This document shows positions 50,012-62,163 of a stretch of 64,000 nt of DNA, in pieces. The DNA lies in NCBI GenBank assembly GCA_029339505.1, contig JAQISU010000003.1, forward strand, positions 22,781,001 through 22,845,000. The letters are read 5' to 3'. Both the position numbers and the translations under genes were made by a program. Below the pieces are notes generated by a model. The model searched no databases, was not told where the DNA came from, and saw only the letters and a program-made list of their open reading frames with translations. Within the stretch, counting starts at the first letter, position 1; each line of letters starts with the position of its first letter. Source of the stretch: Unio delphinus. Taxonomy: Eukaryota > Mollusca > Bivalvia > Unionida > Unionidae.

Positions 50012-50761
50012 GTGAGGTAACATGTTCATTCATTATAGACTGACAAAGTTGAGTCCCATTTCAGTGCTGTTGATATCATTGTCAGTGTAATTACCCATTC
50101 AGTGTTCATTACACTTCTATGAAGTAAGCATATAATTCAAATCCATTGCTTCAGTCTCGTATATCAAAATGTAGCTTCATTTATAGGTATAAGACTTAAT
50201 ATTAGGAAGACCCAACTTAATCCATTTTCTCTTTCACTGCCTTGTTATAACATATTGTCTGTAGTGTCAGTGTTCTCAGTACACATTGATAGTTTTTTTG
50301 ACAAACTTAACCTGCTGTATGAAATAGATATGCACTGCAGCCTGGCATAGTGGATACTACCATATATAGGATACCTCATCATGGTGGAGAAATCCTTTTA
50401 ATCATTTCTAAGCTATTTCTTGAAAACAATTTAAAAGTTTTTTTTTAATCTTTGAAAAGCTATTTCATTTGATGAAAACTCCTTGAATTTATCTTTTGGA
50501 ATAAATACAGACTGTTTAAACTGAACAAAATATGTAACTTTTTAAATTAGTCATTTGTAATATTTTTATATTTTCCCCCCAAAATTAATGAAGAAGTAAA
50601 TTAATATAAAATTGGGAGGATCAAAGACATATTACAGTGATAGTAGCATCCATTTGCTATTGTAGTGTAGTTATGTGTTCTGCTTCTGATTTTATGCCTG
50701 TTGATGGAGTGAAAAATCGAAGTTACACAGGAGAAAGTTCAGTTCCTATCTTTTTAACACT

Positions 50762-51530
50762 TTAACACATTAACCCCTGCTGCCTTGATAGCTCATCATA
50801 TTTTACCTAACTCATCTACCTAGCTTGTATCCCAAGCACTGAAGTTTGAGTGGCAGTATTTGTCTATGTCTGTATCCTGAACGAGTTAAATCAGCGCAAA
50901 CCATTGGTTGATTTGATGCCATTTTCTAATTATGCAGGCAGTTTAACCTATAAAATGTTAACTTTTATAAATAAAGTGAACATTGCTGAAAAAAAGGAAA
51001 TTTTTATAGTTTAATTAGAAAATGAAGAAAATTACGAGAATCAGTCGCTAGAAGTAGACTTTTGCTTGACAGACTGAAGAAGTATTCACACGAGGTTAAA
51101 TTTTCAATAGAGTTGACAAGTAGAATTTCAGTGTACATAAAATGGAGTGAATTTCATGTGTTGATAGTGTTAATTATTCTGTGTGAATTTATCATGGATT
51201 TTTATGGATTATTCATGGCAAGAGAAACATATTGGTAAGAAAATCATTTTATCTTGATGTATCAGTTTTATTTCTGTAGCACAAAATTTGTATGCCATTT
51301 TTGTATGTAATTTTATTGAGAACTGCTGTGCCAAATTTTAGCTTAATTAAAGGAACATAAATAAGAAAATAACATTACTCGTAGCTCTCTCTGAAAAAGC
51401 CTGCAAGCCAAGTATTCTCAGTAAGTCTCAGTGATACAGGCACTGGTAAGGCTAACACTGCTCTAGGCAATCTCTGCAAGTGTGATGTCATTGACTGCCT
51501 AGCTTTTTAGCTCGGGGGTTAATGTGTTAA
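50762..51530. mobile_element. TTAA-flanked MITE, copy A
   Basis: The 769-bp unit runs from TTAACACATTAACCCC to its exact inverted complement GGGGTTAATGTGTTAA. TTAA ends suggest a piggyBac-type MITE. It shares most of its interior with copy B at 60631, including AGAAGTAGACTTTTGCTTGA. Confidence 0.85.
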
Positions 51531-52101
51531 TTAATAAAGAAAAATATTTCCAAAAAACTATTAGAAGTCCTTGAAAAGTCAATGGGGACCCCCTTCAGGG
51601 CAGTATTAACCATGATTTCCTATATAACCTCGATATAAGGGCATACATTCAAAAAGGACATTTTATTGTCTTTTCAATGTTTTCTAAAGCAAGGTTTCAC
51701 AGTTGTTGATTTGAAGGTGTCACATGTCAGAGTGTTTAAATGTTATTTTTAATCTTAATATGTCAAGTTGAATACCTTTTTTAACTGAAGTAATGAAGTC
51801 AGGAACAATGCTCTTCTTCCTAAAACTCTTCCTCAGAAATATGTGAATAATCATAAAGGCTGTATATATCTTCTGTAAAATTGTTAAGTCTAGATTAACT
51901 TTTATTAATCAAAATGATAAGTTTTATAATGCAGCGGCAAAAGTGTAAATCACAAATACTTCACTGAGTTCATGTTCATTTATAAAAGTATGAAAAATGA
52001 CATATAATTGAGATCAAATTTAATTTTTTTATAATTTTAGTTTCATCTTTCAGTCCTTATCTGAATGAAATCTGATATGAATATAAACTTTATATATTTA
52101 G

Positions 52102-52154
52102 ACACAGAAGCAAGTAAACTATTTAACAAGCACCCTCTTAGGAACGCTAAGAAG
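52102..52154 (+). CDS. WD40 gene exon 8 (53 bp)
   Basis: Acceptor TTTATATATTTAG, donor AAG/GTAACT. Phase 0 start, reading TQKQVNYLTSTLLGTLR with two bases over. Exons 7 and 9 differ in phase and need exactly one 3n+2 exon between them; this one satisfies that and gives the blade NTKTQKQVNYL across the junction. Confidence 0.78.
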
Positions 52155-52292
52155 GTAACTATTTTTTTTAATTCCTTCTTTCTATCTGACATATTCAATA
52201 ATTTCCTTTGTTATATTTGCATTTCCTTTTTTATTGCATCTTTCTGTCTGACATCCAGTATGGTCATTTTCTTTATTATATTTGCTTTTCCT

Positions 52293-52914
52293 TTAACACA
52301 TTAACCCCTGGCCAGTATTTAAGAGGTAGGAGATAGTAACCTACTTCCAAGCTCTGTAGCATCAAGGTCATGCATGATACACTGAAGTGGGTGGTATTAT
52401 AGAAAGGTAGACAGATTTAGCTCTACAATGATACCAAATAATCTGGACATTATAGTTGCACTACAAAATACAGAGGGAAAAACCTACATTTTTGGACCTA
52501 TTTTTGTTTTGCCACCCAAAATTAGCCCGTGGTCAGAATCTGGTTTTGTATCCAGATTTGAGACTTTGGCCACAGATCTAAGGCAGATAAGTCTGAAGTG
52601 CACATAGACAGGTGGACCTGTGTAAAAGTAGCATAAGGTGGGCATTTGGAATAAAGAGTGGTCTTGATGCGAAAATGATATTTAAATGATGTTTCCATTA
52701 AGCCAAAAAAAGAAAAGAACTTTTCCACTTTTGATCATGCGCGAGCAGAATAACTAATGGAAAACAATTTTTCAATCACAACTAAGCATTAGGTTAATGG
52801 AAAATTGCTTGGAAGTCGATGTATTAGGATGTATTCAGAAATAGCCCCCAAAATGTGTTTCCTACTCACATTTTATGCGAAAACAACAAAAACCTTCAAG
52901 GGTTAATGTGATAA
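52293..52914. mobile_element. TTAA-flanked MITE, diverged copy
   Basis: It begins TTAACACATTAACCCCTGG and ends AAGGGTTAATGTGATAA, the same termini as copies A and B with one worn TTAA. The interior differs, so it is a related subfamily. It starts 139 bp after exon 8. Confidence 0.7.
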
Positions 52915-53035
52915 AATATCTAGAACTGTTATAAAGAAAGAAGGTTAATTGCATTTAGAATTTGTTGAAAAATTATATACATATATTTAGCAAAGTTGTA
53001 TTAGTTCTTTTGCTTGAATTTCTTAAGTGAGCTAC

Positions 53036-53116
53036 ACCTCTCCTTCGATAACTCACACACATTGGGATCAAAGACATCAACCACACTATAAGTGAGCATG
53101 AGTTATTGAGGGACCT
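53036..53116. mobile_element. Short pogo/Tigger-type terminal repeat pair
   Basis: CCTTCGATAACTCACAC and, inverted, GAGTTATTGAGGG form a small hairpin-like element. Its end resembles CTCTCCCTCGATAACTCG at 58376, next to the pogo relic. Confidence 0.5.
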
Positions 53117-53384
53117 ATAAAAAAAAACCTAACTAACAAAGGGATCGACATAAAGGCAAAAGAGGGTGGTGTGTGGGTTGGCAGATTATAGTGTTTTTGA
53201 ATACTCACTTTATAATCGTGCTGAGATTAACTGTGAATAAATATCTCTTCTTAATGGTGTAATTTTTTAATTTTGTTTCTCATAGTAACATTAATTTCAG
53301 GATAAATTACTGTATATTGAGGAGATCATCGAAAAAATTATTTGACATGGTTTACATTGGCTTAACGTGTGTACCACTTCACAC

Positions 53385-53545
53385 ATTGTATTGTTGTTGT
53401 TGTAGGGTTTAGCGTAATTTTCAGTACACAATAAGCTGTACATGGCGGCCAGTATTATTGGTGGAAGAAGAATCTGGGAAAAACCCCGGAAAGAACCACC
53501 AACCCACGAGAAGCTACTAGCAATCTTTCTCACATACCCACATTG
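53385..53545. repeat. Dispersed repeat with GTTGTTGTAGGGTTTAGCG
   Basis: The block has GGCGGCCAGTATTATTGG and GGGAAAAACCCCGGAA in an otherwise AT-rich intron, and resembles repeats I associate with mollusc genomes. No termini are clear. Confidence 0.4.
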
Positions 53546-53949
53546 GATACATTCTTGTTTTATTGTTTGATCCAAATTAGATGTATTTTTTTAATACAAA
53601 AGATCGACTCTCTTTTCGAGAAACAATGTCAGTCGATATAGAGATTGATTTGATTGTGGTAGAAGTAAAATGAAAAACAAAAAGCAAGAGTTAATCATTA
53701 CCAACATGAATTTAATGGGTCTACAAAATTTAAATAATGTAAATTACAACACGATAATACATACCATTTGTGTTTTTTTGTGTGTTACTACATTGATTTG
53801 ATTCAAAAAACATGTTCAAAGTGGTAAAACAACACAAGTCTCTTTAAATTGATTATTTTAATCCAACAAACACATCGCCAAGTTGTTGATCAAAACAAAG
53901 CCACCAGGTAATTAGGTTCTCACAGAAGTACTCGTGGGTTTCAATGTGA

Positions 53950-54975
53950 CGCTTGATTGTATCTCATCTGAATTCAAAAATTACAGTCCTCACCCTCCTT
54001 GAATTGTCAGCAGAATTTTACACAGTAGACCCTGATATATTACTTCACCTTCTCCAGCATGCATTTAGCATTCACAATACAGCCTTACTGTGGTTCAAGT
54101 CCTACTTAGTCAACAGGAAACAAATTGTATCTGAAAACAAGAATCATGCAGCCACTGGAAGACTTTTACTTGACAGATGGATCAGGTATTCACATGAGGT
54201 TAAGTTTGCAATAGAGATGACAAGTGGATATTCTCTACATAAAATGGAGTTAATTTCATGTGTACTCTCACATTGCACCAACATGTCATGAACATATGCA
54301 AGGCTGCATATCTTGAGCTGAGAGGCATCAGCTCCATTTGCAAATATCTTTCAGTTGATGTCACTAAAACTCTTGACTGTGTGTTTATTATTACTTTCCA
54401 GACTGGACTACTGTAATTTAATTTTGTCTAGTTCATCTCAATATCTACTCCAGAAATTTCAAAACACAGCTGCTCAGATCATCCTTAGAGTATCATGTTC
54501 AGAGCACATCTCCCGCTGCTCTGTACCCTACACTAGCTATGAATTTGATTCAGCATCAAACACAAAATTCGTTCTCTGTACTACTTTTCACTGACAGACT
54601 CCAGTCCAACATACCTATCTGGCCTCACCCATGTGTACACACCAGCAAGATACTTATGCAACTCTTCTGACAATCGTATACTCATTATTCCCACTATCAA
54701 AACAAAGTCATATGGACAACTTTCTTTTGAATACCAGGCCCCAGAAACATGTAATGAATTGCCCATTGAAATTAGACACAAAGACACAGTAATCCCTTTC
54801 AAGAGTGCTCTTAAAACTCACCTGTTTCAACTGTAAGAACACACTTAAAGCTCTAATAATGTTTCCAACCTTAAATATTTTCAGCATTTTATAAATTTAT
54901 GTTTTCTAATTTCTTGGTCGTTTTTTCTGTAGTCATATCATCATTATATATGTTTTAAAACACTTAGAGCTTCTA
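53950..54975 (+). mobile_element. L2/CR1-like LINE 3' part, decayed
   Basis: On the plus strand: RT block TVDPDILLHLLQHAFSI and TALLWFKSYLVNRKQIV near 53990-54120, then a foreign stretch at about 54160-54260. The C-terminal region follows with LDYCNLILSSSSQYLLQKFQ (54410-54470), SYGQLSFEYQAPETCNELP and IRHKDTVIPFKSALKTHLF (54690-54835), then a 3' UTR with CTTAGAGCTTCTAAAGTCCT. Missing central RT blocks and stops show it is inactive. Confidence 0.85.
54160..54262 (+). mobile_element. Fragment of the TTAA-flanked MITE inside the LINE relic
   Basis: ACTTTTACTTGACAGA through AAAATGGAGTTAATTTCATG parallels 51054-51165 and 60980-61085 of the MITE copies. No MITE termini are present, so it came in by rearrangement or is a remnant. 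Confidence 0.7.
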
Positions 54976-54980
54976 AAGTC

Positions 54981-54984
<4 letters not shown>

Positions 54985-55040
<56 letters not shown>
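54985..55040. repeat. (ATT)n tail of the LINE relic
   Basis: About 56 bp of ATT follows the L2-like 3' UTR, the usual tail for this kind of LINE. Confidence 0.9.
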
Positions 55041-55042
<2 letters not shown>

Positions 55043-55205
55043 CTTTATAAGAGTAAATATCATGTATATATAGTAGTCACCATATCAGACTGTTAATCTG
55101 TCCATGTGTCAGCCTGTTTGTTAGTTATATGAGAGATTTTTTTTCTCTCCATATTTAACAATTATTTAGTAATGTTTTGTTAATGAGAAAATTCTTTGAT
55201 TTCAG

Positions 55206-55266
55206 TTTTTGTCTTTATACAAGAGATGAGTATATTGTCACTGGTGAAATGGATGGCTCAATAAAG
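55206..55266 (+). CDS. WD40 gene exon 9
   Basis: Acceptor TTTGATTTCAG, donor AAG/GTAGAA. Its first base completes AGT (Ser) with exon 8, and it reads FCLYTRDEYIVTGEMDGSIK, ending in phase 0. TGEMDGSIK followed by VW in exon 10 is the classical end of a WD repeat. Confidence 0.92.
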
Positions 55267-55395
55267 GTAGAATACTTGATTTTAGTATTTAATGATTTAG
55301 TGATTATGTTTAATGATATATAAATACATGAAATGCTTTATCATACCAGAGCAATTGGATATACCATTGCAGCAGACTGGTCTTGGTCTGAGTAT

Positions 55396-55502
55396 TGACT
55401 TATTTGGTTGAGTATTGGACTCATTTGGTTGAGTATTGGACTCGTTTGGTTGAGTATTGGACTCATTTGGTTGAGCATTGGACTCATTTGGTTGAGTATT
55501 CT
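55396..55502 (+). repeat. 21-bp tandem array, five units
   Basis: Units of the form GACTCATTTGGTTGAGTATTG, with one or two changes each. The same unit recurs at 57748. Confidence 0.95.
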
Positions 55503-55512
55503 CAAACCAAAA

Positions 55513-55720
55513 TTGCAAGCTTGTTTTAAAGCTTGCAGCAAGCTAATTTATAAAGCTTGCAGCAAGCTTGTATTTGGAACAATGCAGCAAGCTTGCGCAA
55601 GCTATTTGTGCAAACTTATTTTTGCAAGCTTATTTTTGCAAGCTGGCAGTAAGCTTGTATTTGGAACATTGCAGCAAGTTTGTTACTAGCTTGACGGCAA
55701 CCTTGCACAGATTTCTTGCT
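55513..55720. repeat. AAGCTTGC-rich tract
   Basis: The palindrome-like word GCAAGCTTGC and its variants recur about a dozen times, next to the 21-bp array. Confidence 0.85.
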
Positions 55721-57309
55721 ACAAGCATATGTGGGCTTTCAAACATCAGACATGATTGTCGTCCCCCCACCAAAAAAACCTCCTGAAAATATTAAGGGGT
55801 GGGGATGTCCTGTACTGCGTTGTAGATTTCATTGTTTTATGCTCCCAACTCTTCCAACTGCAAATGGCTTAGTTCACTTCTTTATTGCAAAGATCACAAA
55901 ATGCAAGTCCTCTGGAGCTCAATTTTCTTATGAACTGACCAACTACATTTACATCAACTTTCCATGCACTCAGGCCATTCCTATTTCAACATATTTTTAA
56001 AACCTTTTTTAAGTTTATTCAAACTTTTTGTGTCCTGGTCTGTCAGGAACTCTAGATGCCATTATTTGCAAATATAAAGCTAATTAACTTCAACTTTGTG
56101 GAAAAATCACAATTAAAATAACATTGAGCATTTTAAAAGTAACAACAACATGTGCAGTACATAATATCAATTGGACTTTTTAATGCCCTGCGAGCTGTAG
56201 CACATTTATTTTTGATATCTTAATTGAAGCTAGCTTCAGTAAGACAGCTACTAGGGTTCTCCTCCTAATACCTTTTTAAAATGTTTCAAAACAAAAGCAT
56301 ATGAGTAATATCCTTTGCGATTTTAATGTTTGGAAAACGTGTGCAAAATAACTCACCAGCAACACTATAGTAACTGAAAGAGGAAGGTTTATTTCTAAAA
56401 GAAATTTAATAAATCTAATTTTGATCAAATTTTATTAAGGTTCTCTCTGGTATTTATATACATTGCAAGTTCAGGCTGAGTTGTGTGCGATGAAGCAGGA
56501 ACCTGATGTTTATTAGCTTAATTTTTCGTGCGTTTTCATGCCTGATAGCGAAATCACATTACACAATTTGCAAAAGGTCAAGTTTTCTCCGTTACTACAT
56601 GGCTTCACAAATCTACACAAGATGCACAATTGTCCTTCCAGTTGTTTCCTTCTCTTTTTCCTGGAGAAAATTCTGAATATTCCTCTTTCCTATTTAACAT
56701 GATTAGAAGATGAACATTACGAAGAAGAGATAAATCGACAACGGTAACATTTTGAAAAATCAAATATGGCAGATAAAGACATGCATGGTAGCCTCGATTT
56801 CAGATGAACCAATCGTATTGTAGAACTGTATTCCTATATACATGCGATACATTCTATTAAAATAGAACCGAATGCACGTTCTGAACTGAAAATTCCAAAG
56901 AAATTTTTATTATTTATTTAATTTAAAAACATATTTTTTTCCCCCCCCCCCTCCCCCCCAACGTACACCTGTATTTAGGTCCAAATGACGGGACAAATAT
57001 AAAAAAAACAGGAGACAGTTGGCAGCTATGCAATTGTTAGTTTTTTGGGTTGGCTTGATCCTGTGTGGATAGCCTGGGACAACAGCTGACCCTGTGTCAG
57101 GTATGCCTCATATTCTTTTACAAGTTTGCTTTTCTTATATGCCTTTTTTGTTAAATTGCAAAGTTAAATTATGACTTACTAAATGCTGAGAAGTTTAAAT
57201 GTTGACCTACCTGCATATTTAATGATTAAATAATGTAATCTTATAGTTGCAATGCAGTGGAAAACAAATCTGTTCAGCAAAAACATTATGTTAAATTTCA
57301 TTGTTCAAG
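55721..57309. other. Central part between the two AAGCTT tracts; no intact gene
   Basis: It includes a C-run at 56941-56960 and a possible fossil first exon at 57028-57100 (see findings). No transposase or RT is recognised. Confidence 0.45.
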
Positions 57310-57720
57310 TTTATTCATTCACTGCAAGCTTACCCATGGTTGCAGAATGTGCACCCTAGCTGCAAGCATGTGCATGCTAGTTAGATACATGCATGGTCTC
57401 AATCTTTTAGAGGAATGAAAATATATGAAGAAACTTATTGCAAGCTAGTTTAAATTTACTTTCTGAAACATACAAGAAAGCTTGTGCAAGCTAGTTTTAC
57501 TTTCTGAAGCAAAAAAGAAACCTTGTAAAGCTTGTACAAGCTTGCAAGCTTGCGGTAAGCTAGTATTTACTTTCTGAAGCAAATAAGAAACCTTGTACAA
57601 GCTTGCAATTATATCCAGCTAGTTTGCCTTAAGCCTAAACTTGCTTGTACAAGCTTGTGCAAGCACCCATGTTAGCTTATAATCATCAAATTAACTTATC
57701 GCAAGCTTGCCACAAGCTTT
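57310..57720. repeat. AAGCTTGC-rich tract, second
   Basis: Many variants of GCAAGCTT and TTGTACAAGC, plus recurring ACTTTCTGAAGCAAA and AAGAAACCTTGTA words. Confidence 0.85.
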
Positions 57721-57747
57721 TGACAAGGATGCGTTTTGGTTTGGGTT

Positions 57748-57860
57748 GGACTCATTTGGTTGAGTATTGGACTTGTTTGGTTGAATATTGGACTCGTTTG
57801 GTTGAGTATTGGACTCATTTGGCTGAGTATTGGACTCATTTGGTTGAGTATTGGACTTGT
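57748..57860 (+). repeat. 21-bp tandem array, second, five units
   Basis: Units like GGACTCATTTGGTTGAGTATT, in the same direction and with the same variants as at 55396. Confidence 0.95.
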
Positions 57861-58371
57861 AATCTAAAGGTGACTGATACTCACCAGGCTAGCCTGAGTT
57901 GACTGGCTGTGTATTAACGTAAAAGGCACTTAGCTTCAATTTCCTCATCATGATATAGCCATTAATATGTTAAAAGTTAAAACCAACAAAATTACTTTAC
58001 TTTAAGTTGGCAAATATGTCCTTAACTATATGACTTACATTGGTGAAATTTGAGAATGGTGATAAGGTCTAGGAATATTATAGTATGATGATACACCATT
58101 GTCATGCATCTGTCAGTGTTGTCTGTCTTTGTTGTATTTTCATCAAAAACCACATATCTGATTTAGACAAATTTGACAATCTTGTACTGGTGATGTTCAT
58201 CTGCCATCAAATTTGGTCATCATTTCCAAAAATGGATAAACTTTATACAGTTACTAAAATTTGACCAAATTTGATGAAGCATCCTGCTATCAAGGCCTTT
58301 CACTTTTGTACAAATAAAAATCCATCATCAAATATTGCCACAATTTCTAAAACTGCCCATTGCCATGTATG
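57861..58371. other. Intron 9, no gene recognised
   Basis: AT-rich intronic sequence. Confidence 0.45.
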
Positions 58372-58372
58372 C

Positions 58373-60325
58373 ACCTCTCCCTCGATAACTCGTGCTCAAT
58401 GGGGTCCAAGAAACTGTGTTCAATTTGTGCCTTCCCCTCCTCCACCCCATGGCCATAATTGAACACACAGTATATTACAATAAAAAAGATAAATAAAATG
58501 CTTAATTGATAATAAGTGAAAGAATCTAAGCTTGTACTGTTATTATTTATGCACTTTCTTGATCGACATTAACATTTTATTAAAGGACAAATATATTCAT
58601 AAACTATCGCTTTCATCTGACAACACAACACATTGGTCATTGACGTGAATATTGAGAAATGAATCGTGTTTGGTTGGTCTCAAAGGTTTAAATGTTATGA
58701 GAATGAAAACTGGATCCTGCAAAATCACAAACAAATGAAAGAGAGAGAAATAGTGAGAATTATCAACCCCATTGCTCGAAAGCACCTACCATTCATGCGT
58801 GACAGTGTAAGGTACAAAATAACCAAGAGTGTATTATATCCAGGGTAACAATATCTTGCAAACTAAAATCATTATTAGTAATACATTCACTCTGGGTACA
58901 ATAAACAATCTTTTTGATTTTGTGGGTTACAAAAAGTATTATTAAAGCAAGTTAATGCTGTGTATACTATTTACGCTGAAGAATTTGAAACCAGTTTGTG
59001 TCAATTATGACTATAGATGATATAAATGAGGAGGAGTGTGATATAAAAGAAAATGAACCAGCTGCAATTTGACATGAAATTGTATACCCCAGTCAGGAGA
59101 GAGATGATGCTTATGGTAATGATGATGTCAGGCAAGGGCATTACAAGCGTTTTGCATTAAAGCAAAAATAGGAAGTTGTAAATTTCTCAAAATTGCATGA
59201 AATCCGAGTAACAGCAAGATATTTCAAAATTTGAATTTTCTCAGCAACTGAATGAATGGGGACATTTAGCAAGGAGTGGGAGACCAGAACTATATGGCAA
59301 TGAGTTAGATGCAAAAATCGTAAAGTGTGTTCTTGTCCAACGCAAGCTGTAGATCCCTGTTAGTGTGGACACTATATATGTATTTATGCCAAGAAAATTG
59401 TGTCAAGTGAACGTCCAGAAATTAAGTTTCAAGCCAGTAGAAACTGGGCAACGTTTTTAAAGTGACTTGACCTCATGCTTCGTTCACATATAATGATGGC
59501 CTTGTGTCTCCCAGAAGATTTCGAGGAGAAAATAAAATCACTCCACACAAAAGTTGTAAAGGCCAGAAGAGAAGAAAATGATTTCGAATACAAGGTGATA
59601 ATTCACATCGATGAAACTCATATGTACCTTGATCTCATTCCCAGAAAAACTGTTGAATAGAAAGGTGTTAAGTGTGAGAATTCACATGACTGGTGAGGAT
59701 AAAAAGCATCTAACCTTAGTACTAGCAGTTTCCACAGCAGGAGATGTATTGCTGCCAATGATAATTTTTCTTGGTGTGAGGGAGCTAAAAGATACTCAGG
59801 CACTAAAAGGATGGATCATACATGTGCAGGAGAAGAGTTGTGGACTGGATTGTGAAAGCAGTCTAATCGCTTAGACAAAAGCCAGATTTGATCCGAAAAT
59901 CATTCTAAGTTTGTGGTATTAACAATAACTTAAATGGATGTGAGGACAGTATCATAAGAGATACTGAATGTGATAGCAGCGACAGTGAAGATGCCGTATT
60001 TGATGGATATGAACCAGAGGAGGTTGAGTGGGCAATTAAGAATGTGGAAATATTGAAGAATTTAAATTGAATATATTAGTGGCATTCAAGTTTGTTTAGC
60101 TGTACTTGGATTATGTTAAATATCACTGCTGTGTATATAAAAGATGTTTGGTTTCAGAATTAGTATGTTTATCATTCTCTCTGTACTTTACTATCTACTG
60201 GTATATCTCTCTCTTCCTTTCTCTTTCTCTCTGCATGTATTTTTACGTAATTACAGTGAATAGTTTATACTGTGCTCAATAATATTTTTTCCCCCAAATA
60301 AATTGTGTAATGAGCACGAGCGGCA
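58373..60325 (+). mobile_element. pogo/Tigger-type DNA transposon relic
   Basis: The left edge is suggested by CACCTCTCCCTCGATAACTC with GTGCTCAATGGGG, and the right edge by an inverted ATGAGCACGAG near 60310; neither end is fully preserved. Between them lies a decayed transposase on the plus strand. I see no clear TA duplication, so the boundaries are approximate. Confidence 0.55.
59140..60070 (+). pseudogene. pogo/Tigger-type transposase, decayed and internally deleted
   Basis: With stops and frame changes the plus strand reads a helix-turn-helix start (RFALKQK..EVVNFSKLHEIR and ARYFK, 59140-59210), a second DNA-binding part (WGHLARSGRPELYGNELDAK, about 59260), LPEDFEEKIKSLHTKVVKA (about 59520), and the first DDE block HIDETHMYLDLIPRKTVE. 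MTGEDKKHLTLVLAVSTAGD and LLPMIIFLG follow, to about 59780. The rest of the catalytic core is missing and an acidic tail (SDSEDAVFDGYEPEEVEWAI, about 60000) follows. CENP-B/Jerky-type host proteins share this fold, but the stops exclude a working gene. Confidence 0.8.
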
Positions 60326-60630
60326 AATAAACCTTGGCATCTAATTAAAAAAAATCTTTGTTGAAGCATAAATTAGAACAGAAAAAGTTTAACTGATTCG
60401 AATATAAACAAACGATTTATTCTTACCTGAGCTCTTGTTCTTAGCAAATTTGCATCTAGGAAGAAAAGTGTAAAGAATCAACACTCATGATGTTTTCTTT
60501 CTTAAAGTTTTTTAAAAATAAAATTTACATTTGAATGCATTTTCTGACATGTAATTTTTTTTAGTGATTTGAAGATGACTAAAATAAACCTGAAGTGTCC
60601 CAGACCATACATTGCACAAAAAAATTACTT

Positions 60631-61459
60631 TTAACACATTAATCCCTGCTGCCTCAATATAACTCATCATACTTTATCTCCCTCATCTCCCGAGTGACAC
60701 AACGTGGCTGAGTTTATCTAGCTTGTATCCCAGGTGTCCAGTTTTTGTGGCAGCATTTGTCTAGGCCTGTTTTCCTTCATGACAAGTTAAATCAGGGGAA
60801 ACCATTGGTTGATTTGAAGCCATTTCCTTTTTATGCTGGCAGTTGAACTTATAAATTTTAGCTTACATAGAGTGAACATTGCTAAACAAAGGGAAAAAAT
60901 TTGACTTTGATAGCGGCAAAAATAGTGGTAATATTTAGATTAGAAAATGAAGAAAATTACAAGAATCAGCCTCTAGAAGTAGACTTTTGCTTGACAGACT
61001 GAAGAGTTATTAACATGATATTAAGTTTGCAATAGAGATGACAAGTGGAATTTCTTTGTATATAAAATGGAGTGAATTTCGTGTCTTGATGGTGTTAATT
61101 ACTCAGTGTGAATTCATCATGGATTTTTATGGAATATTCATGGTAAAAGAAACAAATTGGTAAGAAAATCATTTTATCTTTATGCATCAGTTTTATTTCT
61201 GCATGTAGCACACAATTTATAACATTTATGTACGTAATTTTATTGAGAACTGCTTTACCAAATTTTAGTTTAATTAAAGGAATATAAATAAGAAAATAAG
61301 ATTTTTTACCAGTAACTCCATCTGAAAAAATCTGCAAGCCAAGTATTCTCAGCAAGTCTTGGGGATACAGGCACTGGTAAGGCTAACACTGCTCTAGGTG
61401 ATCTATTGCAAGTATGCTGTAGGGGACTGCCTAGCTGTTTGGCTCAGTTATTGTGTTAA
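60631..61459. mobile_element. TTAA-flanked MITE, copy B
   Basis: The 829-bp unit runs from TTAACACATTAATCCC to a worn inverted end (TTGTGTTAA), homologous over its length to copy A at 50762. TTAA is present on both sides. Confidence 0.82.
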
Positions 61460-62163
61460 AATAAATTTATGGTGTCCCAACATATACAGTATCCCAACAT
61501 ACAGTAAATACAGTATAATATTTAGTTTGCAAAAACAAATATATGAAACAGGTGCAGTTTTATACTAACTTCAGTATGAATGTTAGTTTAATGAATCTGA
61601 TTTATCATTTTGCAAAGAATACCTTAAATGTTTGTTTCTTAATATGATGTTATGCCTGAATCCTTACATGAACTATTCAATTTACTTTCTTTTTAACCTG
61701 GACTGGACATTGCGTTGTAATTTTAATAATAATAATAATAATAACTTTTTGAGGGTGACTCTTTAGTTAAGGACTATTCTCCCTCGAGTCCCTCTTATGG
61801 AGAGTACGACAATGCACATTATATGAAGATAGCAATAGTTACTGTTCATTTTTACATGTTTGGTTATGTAGTACCAACTTCCATTATATATCTTAGAAAC
61901 ACATACATGCTCATAATATCTCTTCTTAAGTACTATAATAATATGAGTAATATTTTCAGCAGATTTTACATGTAGTGGAAACTTGTTCCACAGAACTAGA
62001 TCAGAGTACTGAGAGCTTTTTTTTTTTATTGATTGTGGTGCTAGAAGGTTTCCATGTGATATTGATCTCAACTGGTAAGATAAATTATGTGACAATATAA
62101 TGAATGGACTGATTTTTGTCATATCTGTGCTAAATAGTTATATTTTTTCCCCTAAATTTTCAG
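61460..62163. other. Intron 9, 3' part; no gene recognised
   Basis: Includes (AAT)n at 61725-61743. The minus-strand frame at 61763-62122 reads HNLSYQLRSI and LVLWNKFPLHVKSAENI, which resembles the C-terminal end of an L2/CR1-type ORF2, but is too short to call firmly. Confidence 0.4.

Noticed and set aside
55396..55502. CRISPR-like regular repeat
   Set aside because: The 21-bp units are directly adjacent with no unique spacers, in a eukaryotic intron; it is a minisatellite.
55408..55786. Hydrophobic plus-strand frames over the 21-bp array
   Set aside because: Their length comes from a repeat period divisible by three; they are not genes.
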